Of a DNA stretch of 64,000 nt, positions 30,310 to 40,406 are shown piece after piece. Made by a program: the position numbers and the translations under genes. Origin of the DNA: Xenorhabdus griffiniae (GTDB lineage Bacteria; Pseudomonadota; Gammaproteobacteria; Enterobacterales; Enterobacteriaceae); contig NZ_LDNM01000082.1 of NCBI RefSeq assembly GCF_001028135.1, positions 17,923-81,922 on the forward strand, given 5' to 3'. Numbering within the stretch: position 1 is the stretch's first letter; every line of letters starts with the position of its first letter. Below the pieces are notes generated by a model. It worked only from the letters and a program-made list of their open reading frames with translations. It ran no database searches and was not told the DNA's origin.

Positions 30310-30887
30310 TGGCTACTATTCTTTTACTTGATAATGCAGATTCCTTTACATATAACCTTGTGGATCAACTGCGTACTCATGGTCACCATGTCGTTATTTA
30401 CCGCAATACCGTGTTAGCAGACATCATTATTACCAAACTTAATGAGATGGAATCTCCTCTTTTGATGTTATCCCCCGGTCCAGGGAACCCCTCAGAGGCA
30501 GGCTGTATGCCTGAATTGCTCAGGCAAGTAACAGGCCAGATCCCGATAATCGGAATTTGTCTTGGACATCAGGCGATTATTGAAGCTTACGGAGGAAAAG
30601 TCTCTGCTGCACAGGAAATTTTGCATGGCAAAGCCACATCAGCTATCCATGATGGGAAAAATATGTTTTCCGGCCTCCCAAATCCTTTGTCTGTCGCTCG
30701 TTACCATTCTCTTGCCGCTGTGCACACTCCGACAGCCCTGACTGTCTCTGCTTCATGCGGTGATATCGTGATGGCGGTGCGCCATGATGAGCACAAAGTT
30801 TGTGGTTTTCAGTTCCATCCCGAATCTATTTTGACTACACAAGGTGCCAAACTGCTTGAACAAACGCTAACCTGGGCATTGAGCTAA
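30309..30887 (+). CDS. trpG: Anthranilate synthase glutamine amidotransferase subunit (separate TrpG)
   Basis: TrpG releases ammonia from glutamine for TrpE. The 192-residue class I amidotransferase has the nucleophile Cys84 in [10 protein letters not shown] and the His170/Glu172 pair in FQFHPESI. In E. coli this domain is fused to TrpD; here it stands alone with its own stop, as in Serratia and several other enterobacterial relatives. It overlaps trpE by one base and is followed by a 63-base spacer before trpD. Confidence 0.96.
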   Translation: MATILLLDNADSFTYNLVDQLRTHGHHVVIYRNTVLADIIITKLNEMESPLLMLSPGPGNPSEAGCMPELLRQVTGQIPIIGICLGHQAIIEAYGGKVSAAQEILHGKATSAIHDGKNMFSGLPNPLSVARYHSLAAVHTPTALTVSASCGDIVMAVRHDEHKVCGFQFHPESILTTQGAKLLEQTLTWALS

Positions 30888-30950
30888 CAATTAAAGGTCG
30901 TGAGTTTAAGGGTATCGAATTAAAGGCACTAAACTTAAAGGAATGGGAAG

Positions 30951-31955
30951 ATGCAGTTGATTTTTGACAAATTATTCAGTGCGCAAGCACTGACACAACA
31001 AGAAAGCCAACAGCTATTCACTGCCATTATTCATGGCGAGTTGAGCGATACACAACTGGCTGCTGTATTAATTAGCCTGAAGTTGCGGGGCGAGCAGCCA
31101 CAAGAAATTGCGGGCGCAGCCCGGGCGTTCCTGGCAAACGCAGCCCCCTTTCCACGCCCCGATTACACATTTTGTGATATCGTCGGCACAGGTGGAGATG
31201 GTTCCAATAGCATCAATATTTCAACAGCCAGCGCTTTTATTGCTGCTGCCTGTGGCCTTAAGGTAGCAAAACATGGAAATCGCAGTATTTCCAGTCGATC
31301 TGGCTCATCCGATTTATTAGCTGCATTCGGCATTGCATTGGATGCCCAGGCTGAAGAATCACGCAGAGCCTTAGATGATATTGGTGTCTGTTTCCTGTTC
31401 GCACCTCAATATCACCGTGGATTCCGTCATGCGGTGCAAGTTCGCCAGCAACTAAAAACCCGAACATTATTTAATGTGCTTGGCCCGTTGATCAATCCGG
31501 CGCACCCTCCTGTGTCTCTTATCGGAGTCTATACTCCTGAATTAGTTGAACCGATAGCCCATACCTTACATGCCTTGGGTTATCAACGCGCCGCCGTTGT
31601 ACACAGTGGCGGAATGGATGAAGTTGCTTTACATGCCCCAACCTATGTTGCAGAACTCAGTCACGGTGAGATTAATCAATACCAGTTAACAGCAACCGAT
31701 TTTGGCTTACCGGGCCATCCGATATCTTCACTGCAAGGTGGAACCCCAGAAGAGAATCGCGATATGCTGGCAATGTTACTGCAAGGCCAGGGACGAAAGG
31801 CCCATGCTGATGCGGTAGCCGCAAATGTGGCTCTTTTGATGAAAATTCACGGACATGAAAATCTGCGAGAAAACACGCAACTGGCCCTTAATACTATTTA
31901 CAGCGGCCAGGCTTATGAAAAAGTAACGGCATTGGCAGCAAGGACTCGATCATGA
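30951..31955 (+). CDS. trpD: Anthranilate phosphoribosyltransferase
   Basis: TrpD joins anthranilate to PRPP. The 334-residue protein has the glycine-rich PRPP loop in [18 protein letters not shown] near 75-92, [17 protein letters not shown] near 106-122 and [14 protein letters not shown] near 172-185. The 63-base spacer before it holds four copies of a TTAAAGG-like motif, the last serving as part of the Shine-Dalgarno region. The gene overlaps trpC by 4 bases (ATGA). Confidence 0.96.
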   Translation: MQLIFDKLFSAQALTQQESQQLFTAIIHGELSDTQLAAVLISLKLRGEQPQEIAGAARAFLANAAPFPRPDYTFCDIVGTGGDGSNSINISTASAFIAAACGLKVAKHGNRSISSRSGSSDLLAAFGIALDAQAEESRRALDDIGVCFLFAPQYHRGFRHAVQVRQQLKTRTLFNVLGPLINPAHPPVSLIGVYTPELVEPIAHTLHALGYQRAAVVHSGGMDEVALHAPTYVAELSHGEINQYQLTATDFGLPGHPISSLQGGTPEENRDMLAMLLQGQGRKAHADAVAANVALLMKIHGHENLRENTQLALNTIYSGQAYEKVTALAARTRS

Positions 31956-33316
31956 AAACCAGCATATTACAGAAAATTGTTGATGATAAAGCGGCATATC
32001 TGATTACTCGTAAGGCAGAGCAACCGCTGGAGAGCTTTATTGAGGTTATCGTTCCAAGTCACCGTCGGTTTTATCAGGCGTTGACCCATCAGCAAACCGT
32101 TTTTATTTTGGAATGCAAAAAAGCCTCTCCGTCAAAAGGGATAATTCGTGAAAATTTCGATCCTGTTTACATTGCAAAAACTTATCAGCCTTATGCTGCT
32201 GCAATTTCTGTCCTGACTGATGAAAAATACTTTCAGGGCAGTTATGATTTTCTCGCCATGGTCAGTTCTGCTGTACATCAACCTGTTCTGTGCAAAGATT
32301 TTATTATTGATGCCTATCAGGTTTATCTTGCCCGTTATTATCAGGCTGACGCTATTTTACTTATGCTCTCCGTTCTTGATAATGATAAGTATCGTGAGCT
32401 GTCATCACTGGCACACAGTCTTGGGATGGGCATACTGACCGAAGTCAGTAATGAAGATGAAAAGCAACGCGCGATTATATTGGGGGCAAAAGTTATTGGT
32501 ATCAATAATCGGGATCTGCGTGATTTGTCCATTGATTTAGGGCGTACCCGTAAATTGTCAGTTGATTTACCCAAAGACACGATCGTTATCAGTGAATCCG
32601 GTATCCACCAGCATCGTCAGGTGCGGGAATTGAGCCAGTTTGCCGATGGTTTTCTTATTGGTAGTTCTTTAATGGCACAACAAAATTTAGATCTCGCTTT
32701 ACGCCGCCTGATTTTGGGTGACAACAAAATCTGTGGCCTGACTCGCCCACAGGATGCCAAAACCGCATTGCAAATGGGAGCCGTTTACGGTGGTTTAATT
32801 TTTGCCGAAAAATCACCGCGCAAAATCAGCCTGCAAAAAGCTCAACAAATCATCAATGAAGCCTCTCTTCTATATGTTGGCGTGTTTCAAAATCAATCCA
32901 TTGATTTTGTCAATAATACCGCCCGTCAGCTTTCGCTCACCGCAGTTCAATTGCACGGAGATGAAGATGAAAACTACATTAACTCCCTACGCTCAGGGCT
33001 GCCTGAACATTGTGAAATTTGGAAAGCCATTAATATGTCTAAGGTTGAGGAAGTTTCCGCAATACCCCATGTTGAACACTTATTGTTGGATAACGGAGCA
33101 GGCGGAACAGGAAAACCATTTGACTGGCAGTTAATCAACCCATTCATTCAGCATAACAGTTTCCTGGCTGGTGGCCTGAACGCTGAAAACTGCCAACTGG
33201 CAGCAACATTTGGCTGTTATGGACTGGATTTTAACTCAGGAGTTGAAGTGTCTCCGGGTATCAAAAGCAGCCAGAAAATCAAACAGGTGTTTCAACAATT
33301 ACGCTGTTATCACTAA
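31952..33316 (+). CDS. trpC: Bifunctional indole-3-glycerol-phosphate synthase / phosphoribosylanthranilate isomerase
   Basis: A fused protein of 454 residues carries two TIM barrels. The N-terminal TrpC part (about 1-255) has [22 protein letters not shown] near 49 with the catalytic Lys, [27 protein letters not shown] near 113, and [15 protein letters not shown]. The C-terminal TrpF part (about 257-454) has [19 protein letters not shown] near 257 with the catalytic Cys, VQLHGDEDE and [14 protein letters not shown] near 389. It does the third and fourth steps of the branch. Overlap with trpD is 4 bases. Confidence 0.96.
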   Translation: MKTSILQKIVDDKAAYLITRKAEQPLESFIEVIVPSHRRFYQALTHQQTVFILECKKASPSKGIIRENFDPVYIAKTYQPYAAAISVLTDEKYFQGSYDFLAMVSSAVHQPVLCKDFIIDAYQVYLARYYQADAILLMLSVLDNDKYRELSSLAHSLGMGILTEVSNEDEKQRAIILGAKVIGINNRDLRDLSIDLGRTRKLSVDLPKDTIVISESGIHQHRQVRELSQFADGFLIGSSLMAQQNLDLALRRLILGDNKICGLTRPQDAKTALQMGAVYGGLIFAEKSPRKISLQKAQQIINEASLLYVGVFQNQSIDFVNNTARQLSLTAVQLHGDEDENYINSLRSGLPEHCEIWKAINMSKVEEVSAIPHVEHLLLDNGAGGTGKPFDWQLINPFIQHNSFLAGGLNAENCQLAATFGCYGLDFNSGVEVSPGIKSSQKIKQVFQQLRCYH

Positions 33317-33346
33317 TTTTTCAGATAAAAATGGATGAGTAGAACA

Positions 33347-34537
33347 ATGAGTAAATTGAATCCTTATTTTGGCGATTTTGGTGGGCAATTTGTGCCACAA
33401 ATTTTGATCCCTGCACTTAACCAATTAGAAGAAGCCTTTATTGAAGCACAGAAAGATCCAGAGTTTCAGCGTACCTTTCAGGATCTCTTGAAAAACTACG
33501 CAGGCAGACCCACTGCCTTAACGCTGTGTCAAAACCTGACTAAAGGGACAAAAACACGTTTGTACCTGAAACGTGAAGATTTACTCCACGGCGGTGCTCA
33601 CAAAACCAATCAGGTTTTAGGGCAAGCATTGTTGGCAAAACGCATGGGAAAGCATGAGATCATTGCTGAAACAGGCGCGGGTCAACATGGCGTCGCCACC
33701 GCCCTGACTTGTGCGCTATTGGGGCTGAAATGCCGTATTTATATGGGGGCAAAAGATATTGAACGCCAATCGCCCAATGTTTTTCGCATGCGTTTGATGG
33801 GTGCAGAAGTGATCCCTGTCCACAGCGGCTCGGCAACCTTGAAAGATGCTTGTAACGAAGCAATGCGTGACTGGTCGGGTTGCTATGAGAAAGCACATTA
33901 CCTATTAGGCACTGCGGCTGGCCCTCACCCATATCCGACAATGGTACGAGAATTTCAACGTATGATTGGTGAAGAAGCCAAAGCTCAGATTCTGGAAAAA
34001 GAAGGCCGTTTACCTGATGCCGTTATCGCCTGCATTGGTGGTGGTTCAAATGCCATCGGTTTGTTTGCTGAATTTATTCCAGAAAATAATGTTCGCTTGA
34101 TCGGTGTTGAACCTGCGGGGCATGGTATTGAAACCGGAGAGCATGGTGCCCCATTGAAACACGGAAGATTGGGAATTTACTTTGGCATGAAAGCGCCAAT
34201 GATGCAGACAGCAGACGGGCAAATTGAAGAATCTTATTCCATTTCGGCGGGTTTAGATTTTCCTTCCGTCGGCCCACAGCATGCCTATTTAAACAGCATC
34301 GGTAGAGCCGATTATGTTTCAATTACTGATGATGAAGCCCTGGAGGCCTTTCAGGAACTCTCACGCAATGAAGGGATTATTCCTGCACTGGAATCCGCTC
34401 ATGCGCTGGCTTATGCCTTGAAAATGATCCATGAATCTCCAGACAAGGAACAACTATTAATTGTCAATTTATCTGGTCGTGGTGACAAAGACATCTTTAC
34501 CGTTCACGATATTTTAAAATCCAAGGGGGAAATCTGA
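33347..34537 (+). CDS. trpB: Tryptophan synthase beta subunit
   Basis: TrpB condenses indole with serine using PLP. The Schiff-base Lys86 lies in [18 protein letters not shown], the phosphate-binding loop is [10 protein letters not shown] near 232, and [16 protein letters not shown] and [13 protein letters not shown] are conserved. Two ATGs are in frame, 33335 and 33347. I prefer 33347 because it gives [13 protein letters not shown], the family N-terminus, and 396 residues (397 in E. coli); GGATGAG lies 7-13 bases upstream. It overlaps trpA by one base. Confidence 0.96.
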   Translation: MSKLNPYFGDFGGQFVPQILIPALNQLEEAFIEAQKDPEFQRTFQDLLKNYAGRPTALTLCQNLTKGTKTRLYLKREDLLHGGAHKTNQVLGQALLAKRMGKHEIIAETGAGQHGVATALTCALLGLKCRIYMGAKDIERQSPNVFRMRLMGAEVIPVHSGSATLKDACNEAMRDWSGCYEKAHYLLGTAAGPHPYPTMVREFQRMIGEEAKAQILEKEGRLPDAVIACIGGGSNAIGLFAEFIPENNVRLIGVEPAGHGIETGEHGAPLKHGRLGIYFGMKAPMMQTADGQIEESYSISAGLDFPSVGPQHAYLNSIGRADYVSITDDEALEAFQELSRNEGIIPALESAHALAYALKMIHESPDKEQLLIVNLSGRGDKDIFTVHDILKSKGEI

Positions 34538-35343
34538 TGGGACGTTACGAACAACTTTTTAAGAAGTTACAACACCAAAATCAAGGCGCTTTTGTTCCTT
34601 TTGTCACCCTTGGTGATCCTAATCCTGAATTATCATTGGAAATTATTGATACCTTAATTTCAGGCGGTGCTGATGCGCTTGAATTGGGTATTCCGTTCTC
34701 AGATCCCCTGGCTGATGGCCCAACTATCCAAAATGCCAATCTGCGGGCGTTATCATCCAAGGTCACGCCCACACTATGTTTTGACCTGCTGGCTAAAATT
34801 CGCGCTAAACACCCTGATATACCCATTGGCCTGTTAGTTTACGCCAATCTCGCCTTTCACAATGGCATTGATGAATTTTATCGTCGCTGCAAAAGTGCAG
34901 GTGTTGACTCCGTACTTGTCGCTGATGTGCCATTACCCGAGTCATCGCCTTTCCGTTCAGCTGCCATAAAGCATGATATTGCCCCGATCTTTATTTGTCC
35001 CCCTAATGCAGATGATGATTTACTGCGTGAAGTTGCTTCATTTGGACGGGGATATACCTATCTGCTATCAAGAGCGGGAGTGACAGGCAGTGAAAATCGC
35101 GCTCAACAGCCATTTAATCATATTGTCAATAAGCTCAAAGAATATCACGCTGCCCCGGCTATACAAGGTTTTGGCATTTCAGAGCCAGAACAGGTTATGA
35201 GCGCTCTCAATGCCGGTGCTGCGGGTGCAATTTCAGGTTCAGCGATTGTCAAAATTATTGAAGATAACTTACATCAACCCAACATCATGCTGGAAAAGTT
35301 AACGGATTTTGTTCGTGCCATGAAAAACGCCACACAATTATAA
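34537..35343 (+). CDS. trpA: Tryptophan synthase alpha subunit
   Basis: TrpA cleaves indole-3-glycerol phosphate and channels indole to TrpB. At 268 residues it equals E. coli TrpA. Catalytic Glu49 ([16 protein letters not shown]) and Asp60 are both in place, and the loop [15 protein letters not shown] near 175-189 and the phosphate site GFGISEPEQ and [12 protein letters not shown] are conserved. It is the last gene of the operon; a terminator follows 14 bases on. Confidence 0.97.
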   Translation: MGRYEQLFKKLQHQNQGAFVPFVTLGDPNPELSLEIIDTLISGGADALELGIPFSDPLADGPTIQNANLRALSSKVTPTLCFDLLAKIRAKHPDIPIGLLVYANLAFHNGIDEFYRRCKSAGVDSVLVADVPLPESSPFRSAAIKHDIAPIFICPPNADDDLLREVASFGRGYTYLLSRAGVTGSENRAQQPFNHIVNKLKEYHAAPAIQGFGISEPEQVMSALNAGAAGAISGSAIVKIIEDNLHQPNIMLEKLTDFVRAMKNATQL

Positions 35344-35357
35344 GCACGCTACCAAAA

Positions 35358-35379
35358 AATGGGGCAATGACGCCCCATT
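35358..35379 (+). terminator. trp operon terminator
   Basis: AATGGGGC at 35358-35365 pairs with GCCCCATT at 35372-35379 around a 6-base loop, with a further CC/GG pair outside a small bulge. The following GTTCTTCTCTT is T-rich. It also lies between trpA and the convergent ompW. Confidence 0.75.
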
Positions 35380-35420
35380 GGTTCTTCTCTTATGTCAACG
35401 TCAAACACACGTAGCTTTAG

Positions 35421-36062
35421 TTAGAAACTATAACCAACACCGAACATAAAGACCCACGGATCAAGGCGGGTTTTATATTTTTTATCTACATCACCGACTT
35501 TGAATTTCACATCAGTTTCAATATTCATCCACCAAAGCGAAGTATTCAGCATCCAGTTTTTGTCCAGTTGATAATCCAGGCCAACCTGCCCAGCGATACC
35601 CCAAGAATCTTTCAGATCCAGGCTATTTAAATTAACGCCTTTTACCGTCTCATTATTAGTAAATTTTTCACTAAAGAATGTCGTGTAGTTAACACCAATT
35701 CCGACATAAGGACGAAATTCATTTTCTGAAGAACCAAAATAATATTGTGCCATTAGTGTTGGTGGTAAATGTTTAACTTCAGCAATTTCACCCGCGCCCG
35801 GCAAACTGACTTTATGCTGAAATGGTGTTGCTGCCAATAATTCAACACCAATATTATCAGTAATCATGTAACCAAAAGTTAACCCCAACTGAGTATTATT
35901 ATTGACACCAAAAGATCCCAATCCTAATACATTATCAGAACCCGCATGCGGTCTTACCGTTGCTGTACCTGCACGGAACAGGAAGTCACCTGCTTCATGG
36001 GCAAAAGTCAATGACGGGGCTAACGTAGCAACAGCCAATACAAGCGCAGAAATCTTCTTCAT
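35421..36062 (-). CDS. ompW: OmpW, small eight-strand outer-membrane porin-like barrel
   Basis: OmpW forms an eight-strand barrel with a hydrophobic channel in the outer membrane. The ATG at 36062 begins a normal signal peptide (MKKISALVLAVATLAPSLTFA, cut before HEAGDF). The 213-residue protein ends in the aromatic VFMFGVGYSF signature needed for Bam assembly. NNTQLGLTFGYMITDNIGVELLAATPFQHK and HLPPTLMAQYYFG are family markers. A longer frame begins at 36074, but the signal peptide fixes the start. A perfect FNR box lies 148 bases upstream. Confidence 0.96.
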   Translation of the reverse strand: MKKISALVLAVATLAPSLTFAHEAGDFLFRAGTATVRPHAGSDNVLGLGSFGVNNNTQLGLTFGYMITDNIGVELLAATPFQHKVSLPGAGEIAEVKHLPPTLMAQYYFGSSENEFRPYVGIGVNYTTFFSEKFTNNETVKGVNLNSLDLKDSWGIAGQVGLDYQLDKNWMLNTSLWWMNIETDVKFKVGDVDKKYKTRLDPWVFMFGVGYSF

Positions 36063-36180
36063 TATCCATCCCATTTATGTGGTTTTAAAACAGTCAGAAA
36101 TATACCCGTTTGTTTACTATTATGATCTAAGACAGATCACATCTTTTAAATATTTTTGGCTAAATAAGGTATTTACTGCT

Positions 36181-36223
36181 TTATTATTTCATTTACTGGA
36201 TATTTAAAATTGATCCAAATCAA
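36181..36223 (-). promoter_or_regulatory. FNR box and likely anaerobic promoter of ompW
   Basis: TTGATCCAAATCAA at 36210-36223 is a perfect match to the FNR consensus TTGAT-N4-ATCAA. On the minus strand a TAATAA at 36181-36186 lies where the -10 box should be if FNR sits at -41.5, the usual activating position. That spacing points to ompW rather than yciC. The rest of 36063-36377 is AT-rich and holds no gene. Confidence 0.8.
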
Positions 36224-36536
36224 AATTTTCTGCATATTAATTTTAATGCCATCCATGATTTATATCTTAATATCAATTTTTAAATGAATAACAATAAAAA
36301 ACAATAGAAATTATACATTAAAAAACCTTATTTAATATTCCAGCCCACCCTCAATTTATTAACACAAAGTTAATGAGTTGATCATTTTTATAAAATCGAC
36401 AATAAGGAGCCTGGCAAACAAGATTTCGTGCCCCATCAGCCTCAAGATACAAGGAGTAAATCTTAGGTATCCAATAATCCCCCTAACAAGGTACAATTGT
36501 GCACTATTGTTGTTTTATTTGATAGGAGCCACTTTC

Positions 36537-37292
36537 ATGCCCATCACGGCAAATACCCTGTATCGTGACAGCATCAACTTTTTAAAGAATCAACTGTTGA
36601 ATATTGTCATCCTCTCTGTCCTGGCCGCGCTGGTGACAACACTGCTGGGGCATTTACTCATGCCGAATGATGAACAGCTCAATCTATTAGCCGAGTTGCA
36701 AAATATAGTCAGAGAGTCCGGCAATACAGGTATCCAACGTTTCGTGATGCAATTAACGCCAGATGAGCAATTCACGTTAATGCGCACAATGTTCGGGGTT
36801 TTATTTACCCACATATTTGGTAATACCCTACTAACGGCCAGTGTGCTGGTACTCATCGATGCTATCTCTCGCGGTCAGAAAACTAATGCCATTCATGCCA
36901 GTACATTATCAATAACGCAACTACCTAAGATGTTCTTGCTAATGCTGATTTGTACCCTGTTGGTCCAAATCGGCTACGCTTTAATGATCCTGCCGGGGCT
37001 ACTGTTTTCTATTGCATTCTCACTGGCTCCAATTTTTTTGTTTGAAAAAAGCAAAAATGTTTTTGCAGCCATGCAAAATAGTTGGAAGTTGGCATTTGGT
37101 AATATGCGGTTGTTGATCCCAGCTATACTGTTATGGCTTGTCGCCAAGCTAATCCTGACTCTTGTGCTGACAAAAATGCCCGATATGTTGCTATCAACAC
37201 TGGATAATTTCTTATCATCTCTGTTACTGATTTACCTATTTCGTTTGTATATGTTAGTCAAGCCACAAAATAAAACCATAAACGGTATTTAA
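36537..37292 (+). CDS. yciC: YciC (UPF0259) inner-membrane protein
   Basis: This 251-residue protein has about six membrane helices; its function is unknown to me. The frame is open from 36378, but the ATG at 36537 has AGGAG 9-13 bases upstream and begins MPITANTLYRDSINFLKNQ like E. coli YciC (247). LLVQIGYALMILPGLLFSIAFSLAPIFL near 145-172 and LLIYLFRLYMLV at the end are conserved. Divergent from ompW. In E. coli yciB follows; here a SulP gene intervenes. Confidence 0.92.
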   Translation: MPITANTLYRDSINFLKNQLLNIVILSVLAALVTTLLGHLLMPNDEQLNLLAELQNIVRESGNTGIQRFVMQLTPDEQFTLMRTMFGVLFTHIFGNTLLTASVLVLIDAISRGQKTNAIHASTLSITQLPKMFLLMLICTLLVQIGYALMILPGLLFSIAFSLAPIFLFEKSKNVFAAMQNSWKLAFGNMRLLIPAILLWLVAKLILTLVLTKMPDMLLSTLDNFLSSLLLIYLFRLYMLVKPQNKTINGI

Positions 37293-37310
37293 TAAAAAGC
37301 ACTTAAAATA

Positions 37311-37347
37311 GTTCACCTCGCTGTAATACTAATGCAGCGGGGTGAAC
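37311..37347. terminator. Bidirectional terminator between yciC and the SulP gene
   Basis: GTTCACCTCGCTG at 37311-37323 pairs with 37335-37347 over 13 bp with one GU wobble and an 11-base loop. It lies 18 bases after the yciC stop and 6 bases before the end of the convergent SulP gene. Confidence 0.7.
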
Positions 37348-37353
37348 CGCAGT

Positions 37354-39060
37354 TTACTTTTCCTGTTTGTCCTCCACCTGCTGCTTACTTTGAAGTAAAC
37401 GAATGGCAAAGTAGAGATCCGGCACAACTATTAAATCGTCATCGCTACGACTTAGTTTGTTCTGTTTAATCCAGCGATTTAGCTCTGTTCTGCGCCCTGC
37501 CAAAACCAATGTTACACCTTTCTCTTTTAATTCTGTGATTAACTCATCCAACACGGCAAAAACACTGACATCATCATAGGTAAAACTGACCGTCGCATCG
37601 ACCACTAACCACACAGGATCATTTGCAGCACTTTTCACATGCAGTAATACCCGTTTTTTAAAATATCCAACATTAAAATAAGTGAGAGGAGAGTTAAAGC
37701 GGTACATCATAATGCCATCTATGGGTTTGATATCATTATGTTTATGGATAGAACGAACCATACCTTGGTCATTCACGCCCAGCAGCTGATCCGAAGGCCG
37801 AAAAACTATCCGCAAAAATTGCAATAATCCTAACAAAACAGCAAAACCGATACCATCGATCACCCCCACCAGCAAGACGGCAATTAACGTAAAAATTGAC
37901 AGAGTAAAAGCCTGACGATTACGTTTTCGATAAGCCCAAAGATTTTTTAAACTCAATAAAGACCAAGTGGAAAAGATCAAAACAATACCCAGTGATGACA
38001 GAGGAATAGACACCAAAAATTCTGTCATAAACAGCAATACCAGCAAAATAGCACAAGCCGCTATCACCGAAACCATTTGCGTTTTACCACCAAGCGCATC
38101 ATTGACCGCAGTACGGCTACCGGCAGCACTGACAGCAAAACCTTGTGATAATGACGAAGCAATATTGGCGATACCCAATGCCCTAAGTTCCAGATCTGCA
38201 TCGACTTGGTAGCCATTTTTACTGGCAAAACTACGAGCAGTCATCATAAAACTGACGAAACTGATCACCGCTAAGTTAATGGAAGGAACAACTAAATCAC
38301 GTATGATACCGGGTTCAAATTCGGGTACAGGAACAATAGGCAAACCGCTCCCCATACTACCCACAATCTGGATACCATATTGGCTGAGTTCAAATTGCCA
38401 ACTGATATAAGTCGATACGATCATTGCTACCAGTGGCGCAGGCCAACTCGGACGGAGGAAATGCACACTAAGCAGTACCAGCAGCGTCATTACTGACACC
38501 CCTACCGTCGGCCAGTGAGATTCTAATAGTTTACGGGGAAGTGCAATTAATCGTTCAATCAATTCCACAGGCAACCCAGACAGCCCAAAAACTTTAGCCA
38601 GCTGATCCGCCATAATGGTAATCGCAACGCCGTTAATAAAGCCCTTCAAAATGGGATGAGATATAAAATCAGCGAAGGCACCCAATCGAAAATGGCTGGC
38701 CAAAATACACCAAAACCCTGTCATTAACGTCATAACTATGGCAAGTTGCCAGCGCACATGCTCATTTCCCAATGCCAGCGGTGTCACAGCAGCAGCAATA
38801 ACCGCACAAGTTGCAGCATCTGGCCCAACAATCAACTGCCGCGAAGTGCCAAACAGTGCATACGCAAACATCGGTAAAATACAGGCATATAAACCAATAA
38901 TGGCACTAATTCCCATTAATTCAGCATAAGCAATCGCAACAGGCAGCGCGACTGCGGCAACAGAGAGACCCGCCCGCATATCATGGCTGAAATACTCTCT
39001 ACGGTAATGACAAATATTTCCCAAGCCCGGCATCCAACGATGTAATCTTCCCCACAACAT
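37354..39060 (-). CDS. SulP-family anion permease with C-terminal STAS domain
   Basis: A 568-residue transporter of the SulP/SLC26 family, which moves sulfate, bicarbonate, dicarboxylates or similar anions. There are about 11-12 membrane helices; the signature LSVAAVALPVAIAYAELMGI is near residues 33-52 and VGPDAATCAVIAAAV near 77-91. The C-terminal STAS domain runs from about 440 to 555. The substrate cannot be told. E. coli K-12 has no gene here, so this was inserted between yciC and yciB. Its base use looks like its neighbours, so the event is not recent or the donor was close. Confidence 0.88.
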   Translation of the reverse strand: MLWGRLHRWMPGLGNICHYRREYFSHDMRAGLSVAAVALPVAIAYAELMGISAIIGLYACILPMFAYALFGTSRQLIVGPDAATCAVIAAAVTPLALGNEHVRWQLAIVMTLMTGFWCILASHFRLGAFADFISHPILKGFINGVAITIMADQLAKVFGLSGLPVELIERLIALPRKLLESHWPTVGVSVMTLLVLLSVHFLRPSWPAPLVAMIVSTYISWQFELSQYGIQIVGSMGSGLPIVPVPEFEPGIIRDLVVPSINLAVISFVSFMMTARSFASKNGYQVDADLELRALGIANIASSLSQGFAVSAAGSRTAVNDALGGKTQMVSVIAACAILLVLLFMTEFLVSIPLSSLGIVLIFSTWSLLSLKNLWAYRKRNRQAFTLSIFTLIAVLLVGVIDGIGFAVLLGLLQFLRIVFRPSDQLLGVNDQGMVRSIHKHNDIKPIDGIMMYRFNSPLTYFNVGYFKKRVLLHVKSAANDPVWLVVDATVSFTYDDVSVFAVLDELITELKEKGVTLVLAGRRTELNRWIKQNKLSRSDDDLIVVPDLYFAIRLLQSKQQVEDKQEK

Positions 39061-39288
39061 GACCTTTATGCCCTTTTGTGAAAATGAAACCTAGTTATAG
39101 TGCGTTGCTAAATGGAAACTCACCCGTTTCCCCTCTCTCACACTTAGCTTGTCGCTCATTGTGATAAAATTAGCCAAACAGATGAAAAATGTTTTTTACC
39201 TGATAAATAAACCATTTCATTGAGATCTGGTACACTCTGGCACAAATTCAAAAACATGCCATCATTGACTTCACAATGGGTTCAATTT

Positions 39289-39825
39289 ATGAAACAACTT
39301 TTAGACTTTTTGCCGCTAGTCGTTTTCTTTGTCGTCTACAAAATGTACGACATTTTCTATGCATCTGGTGCCTTAATTGCTGCAACAGGGTTAGTGGTTG
39401 TCATTACTTACCTCATTTATCGTCGCGTTGAGAAATCCTCCTTAATTACATTTGTTATGGTTGCTGTTTTCGGCACTCTGACACTGGCTTTCCACAGTGA
39501 TTTATTTATTAAATGGAAAGTGACTGTCATTTATGCCATTTTTGCTCTGGGACTATTTATCAGCCAATGGGTGATGAAAAAGCCATTAATTCAACGCATG
39601 TTAGGCAAGGAGTTAGAATTACCTGATTTTGTCTGGAACAAACTGAATATGGCTTGGGCAATCTTCTTTATTGCCTGTGCATTAGCAAATATTTATGTCG
39701 CTTTCTGGCTACCTCAAGATGTTTGGGTAAACTTTAAAGTGTTCGGGTTAACGGCATTGACACTGGTCTTTACTGTATTGAGTGTGGTATATATCTACCG
39801 TCATCTGCCTCGCGAACAAAAATAA
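39289..39825 (+). CDS. yciB: YciB, inner-membrane septation/envelope protein
   Basis: YciB (also annotated IspZ) is a five-helix inner-membrane protein tied to cell-envelope integrity and septation. The ATG at 39289 gives [21 protein letters not shown] and 178 residues (179 in E. coli); the frame is open from 39220 but the extra residues match nothing. [35 protein letters not shown] near 76-110 is conserved. No strong Shine-Dalgarno site is seen. It precedes yciA by 77 bases. Confidence 0.94.
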   Translation: MKQLLDFLPLVVFFVVYKMYDIFYASGALIAATGLVVVITYLIYRRVEKSSLITFVMVAVFGTLTLAFHSDLFIKWKVTVIYAIFALGLFISQWVMKKPLIQRMLGKELELPDFVWNKLNMAWAIFFIACALANIYVAFWLPQDVWVNFKVFGLTALTLVFTVLSVVYIYRHLPREQK

Positions 39826-39902
39826 TATAATAACCTTCATATGGATACCTGCCGATGCAGCGGCAGGTATTGTTGTATTCACCAAATAAAGCAAGTTTTC
39901 TA

Positions 39903-40340
39903 ATGACACAACAACAATGCTTACCAAACGGAGAATTGGTTCTCCGTACACTGGCCATGCCTGCTGATACTAATGCCAATGGGGATATTTTCGGTGGCTG
40001 GCTGATGTCTCAAATGGATATTGGCGGCGCAATCCTGGCAAAAGAGATTGCTCTGGGACGCGTAGTAACTGTTAGCGTAAATGGCATCAGTTTTCTAAAA
40101 CCGGTTGCGGTAGGTGACGTCGTATGCTGCTACGCCCGTTGTCTTAAAACGGGAAATTCATCTATTACCATTCATATTGAGGTGTGGGTGAAAAAAGTGG
40201 CTTCTGAGCCAGTCGGTCAGCGTTATCGTGCGACAGATGCTGTTTTCACCTATGTTGCCGTTGATGAAAATAACGCTTCCCGTCCTTTGCCTGAAGATAA
40301 AAGGCACTTTAAATTGGCAAGCAGTGATTCAGAGTCATAA
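39903..40340 (+). CDS. yciA: YciA, hotdog-fold acyl-CoA thioesterase
   Basis: YciA hydrolyses a wide range of acyl-CoAs. The 145-residue protein shows NANGDIFGGWLMSQMDIGGAI near 23-43, with the catalytic Asp in the GDIFGGW motif, and VGDVVCCYARC and YVAVDENN further on. The ATG at 39903 begins at the family N-terminus; an open frame extends back to 39855. The C-terminus is some ten residues longer than in E. coli. Confidence 0.94.
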   Translation: MTQQQCLPNGELVLRTLAMPADTNANGDIFGGWLMSQMDIGGAILAKEIALGRVVTVSVNGISFLKPVAVGDVVCCYARCLKTGNSSITIHIEVWVKKVASEPVGQRYRATDAVFTYVAVDENNASRPLPEDKRHFKLASSDSES

Positions 40341-40357
40341 TTCATTTTGCTGATGAA

Positions 40358-40384
40358 GTCAGGGGATGCTTTGCATCCCCTGAC
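40358..40384. terminator. Bidirectional terminator between yciA and tonB
   Basis: A 12-bp perfect stem (40358-40369 with 40373-40384) has a 3-base loop TTT. It lies 17 bases after yciA and 22 bases before the end of the convergent tonB. Neither side has a long T-run. Confidence 0.65.
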
Positions 40385-40406
40385 CGGGTAAGAAACTTTG
40401 GTTAAG

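Noticed and set aside
36119..36143. A CRP site near ompW (GATCTAAGACAGATCACA)
   Set aside because: The right half-site is fine, but the left half-site at the required spacing matches only three of five bases.
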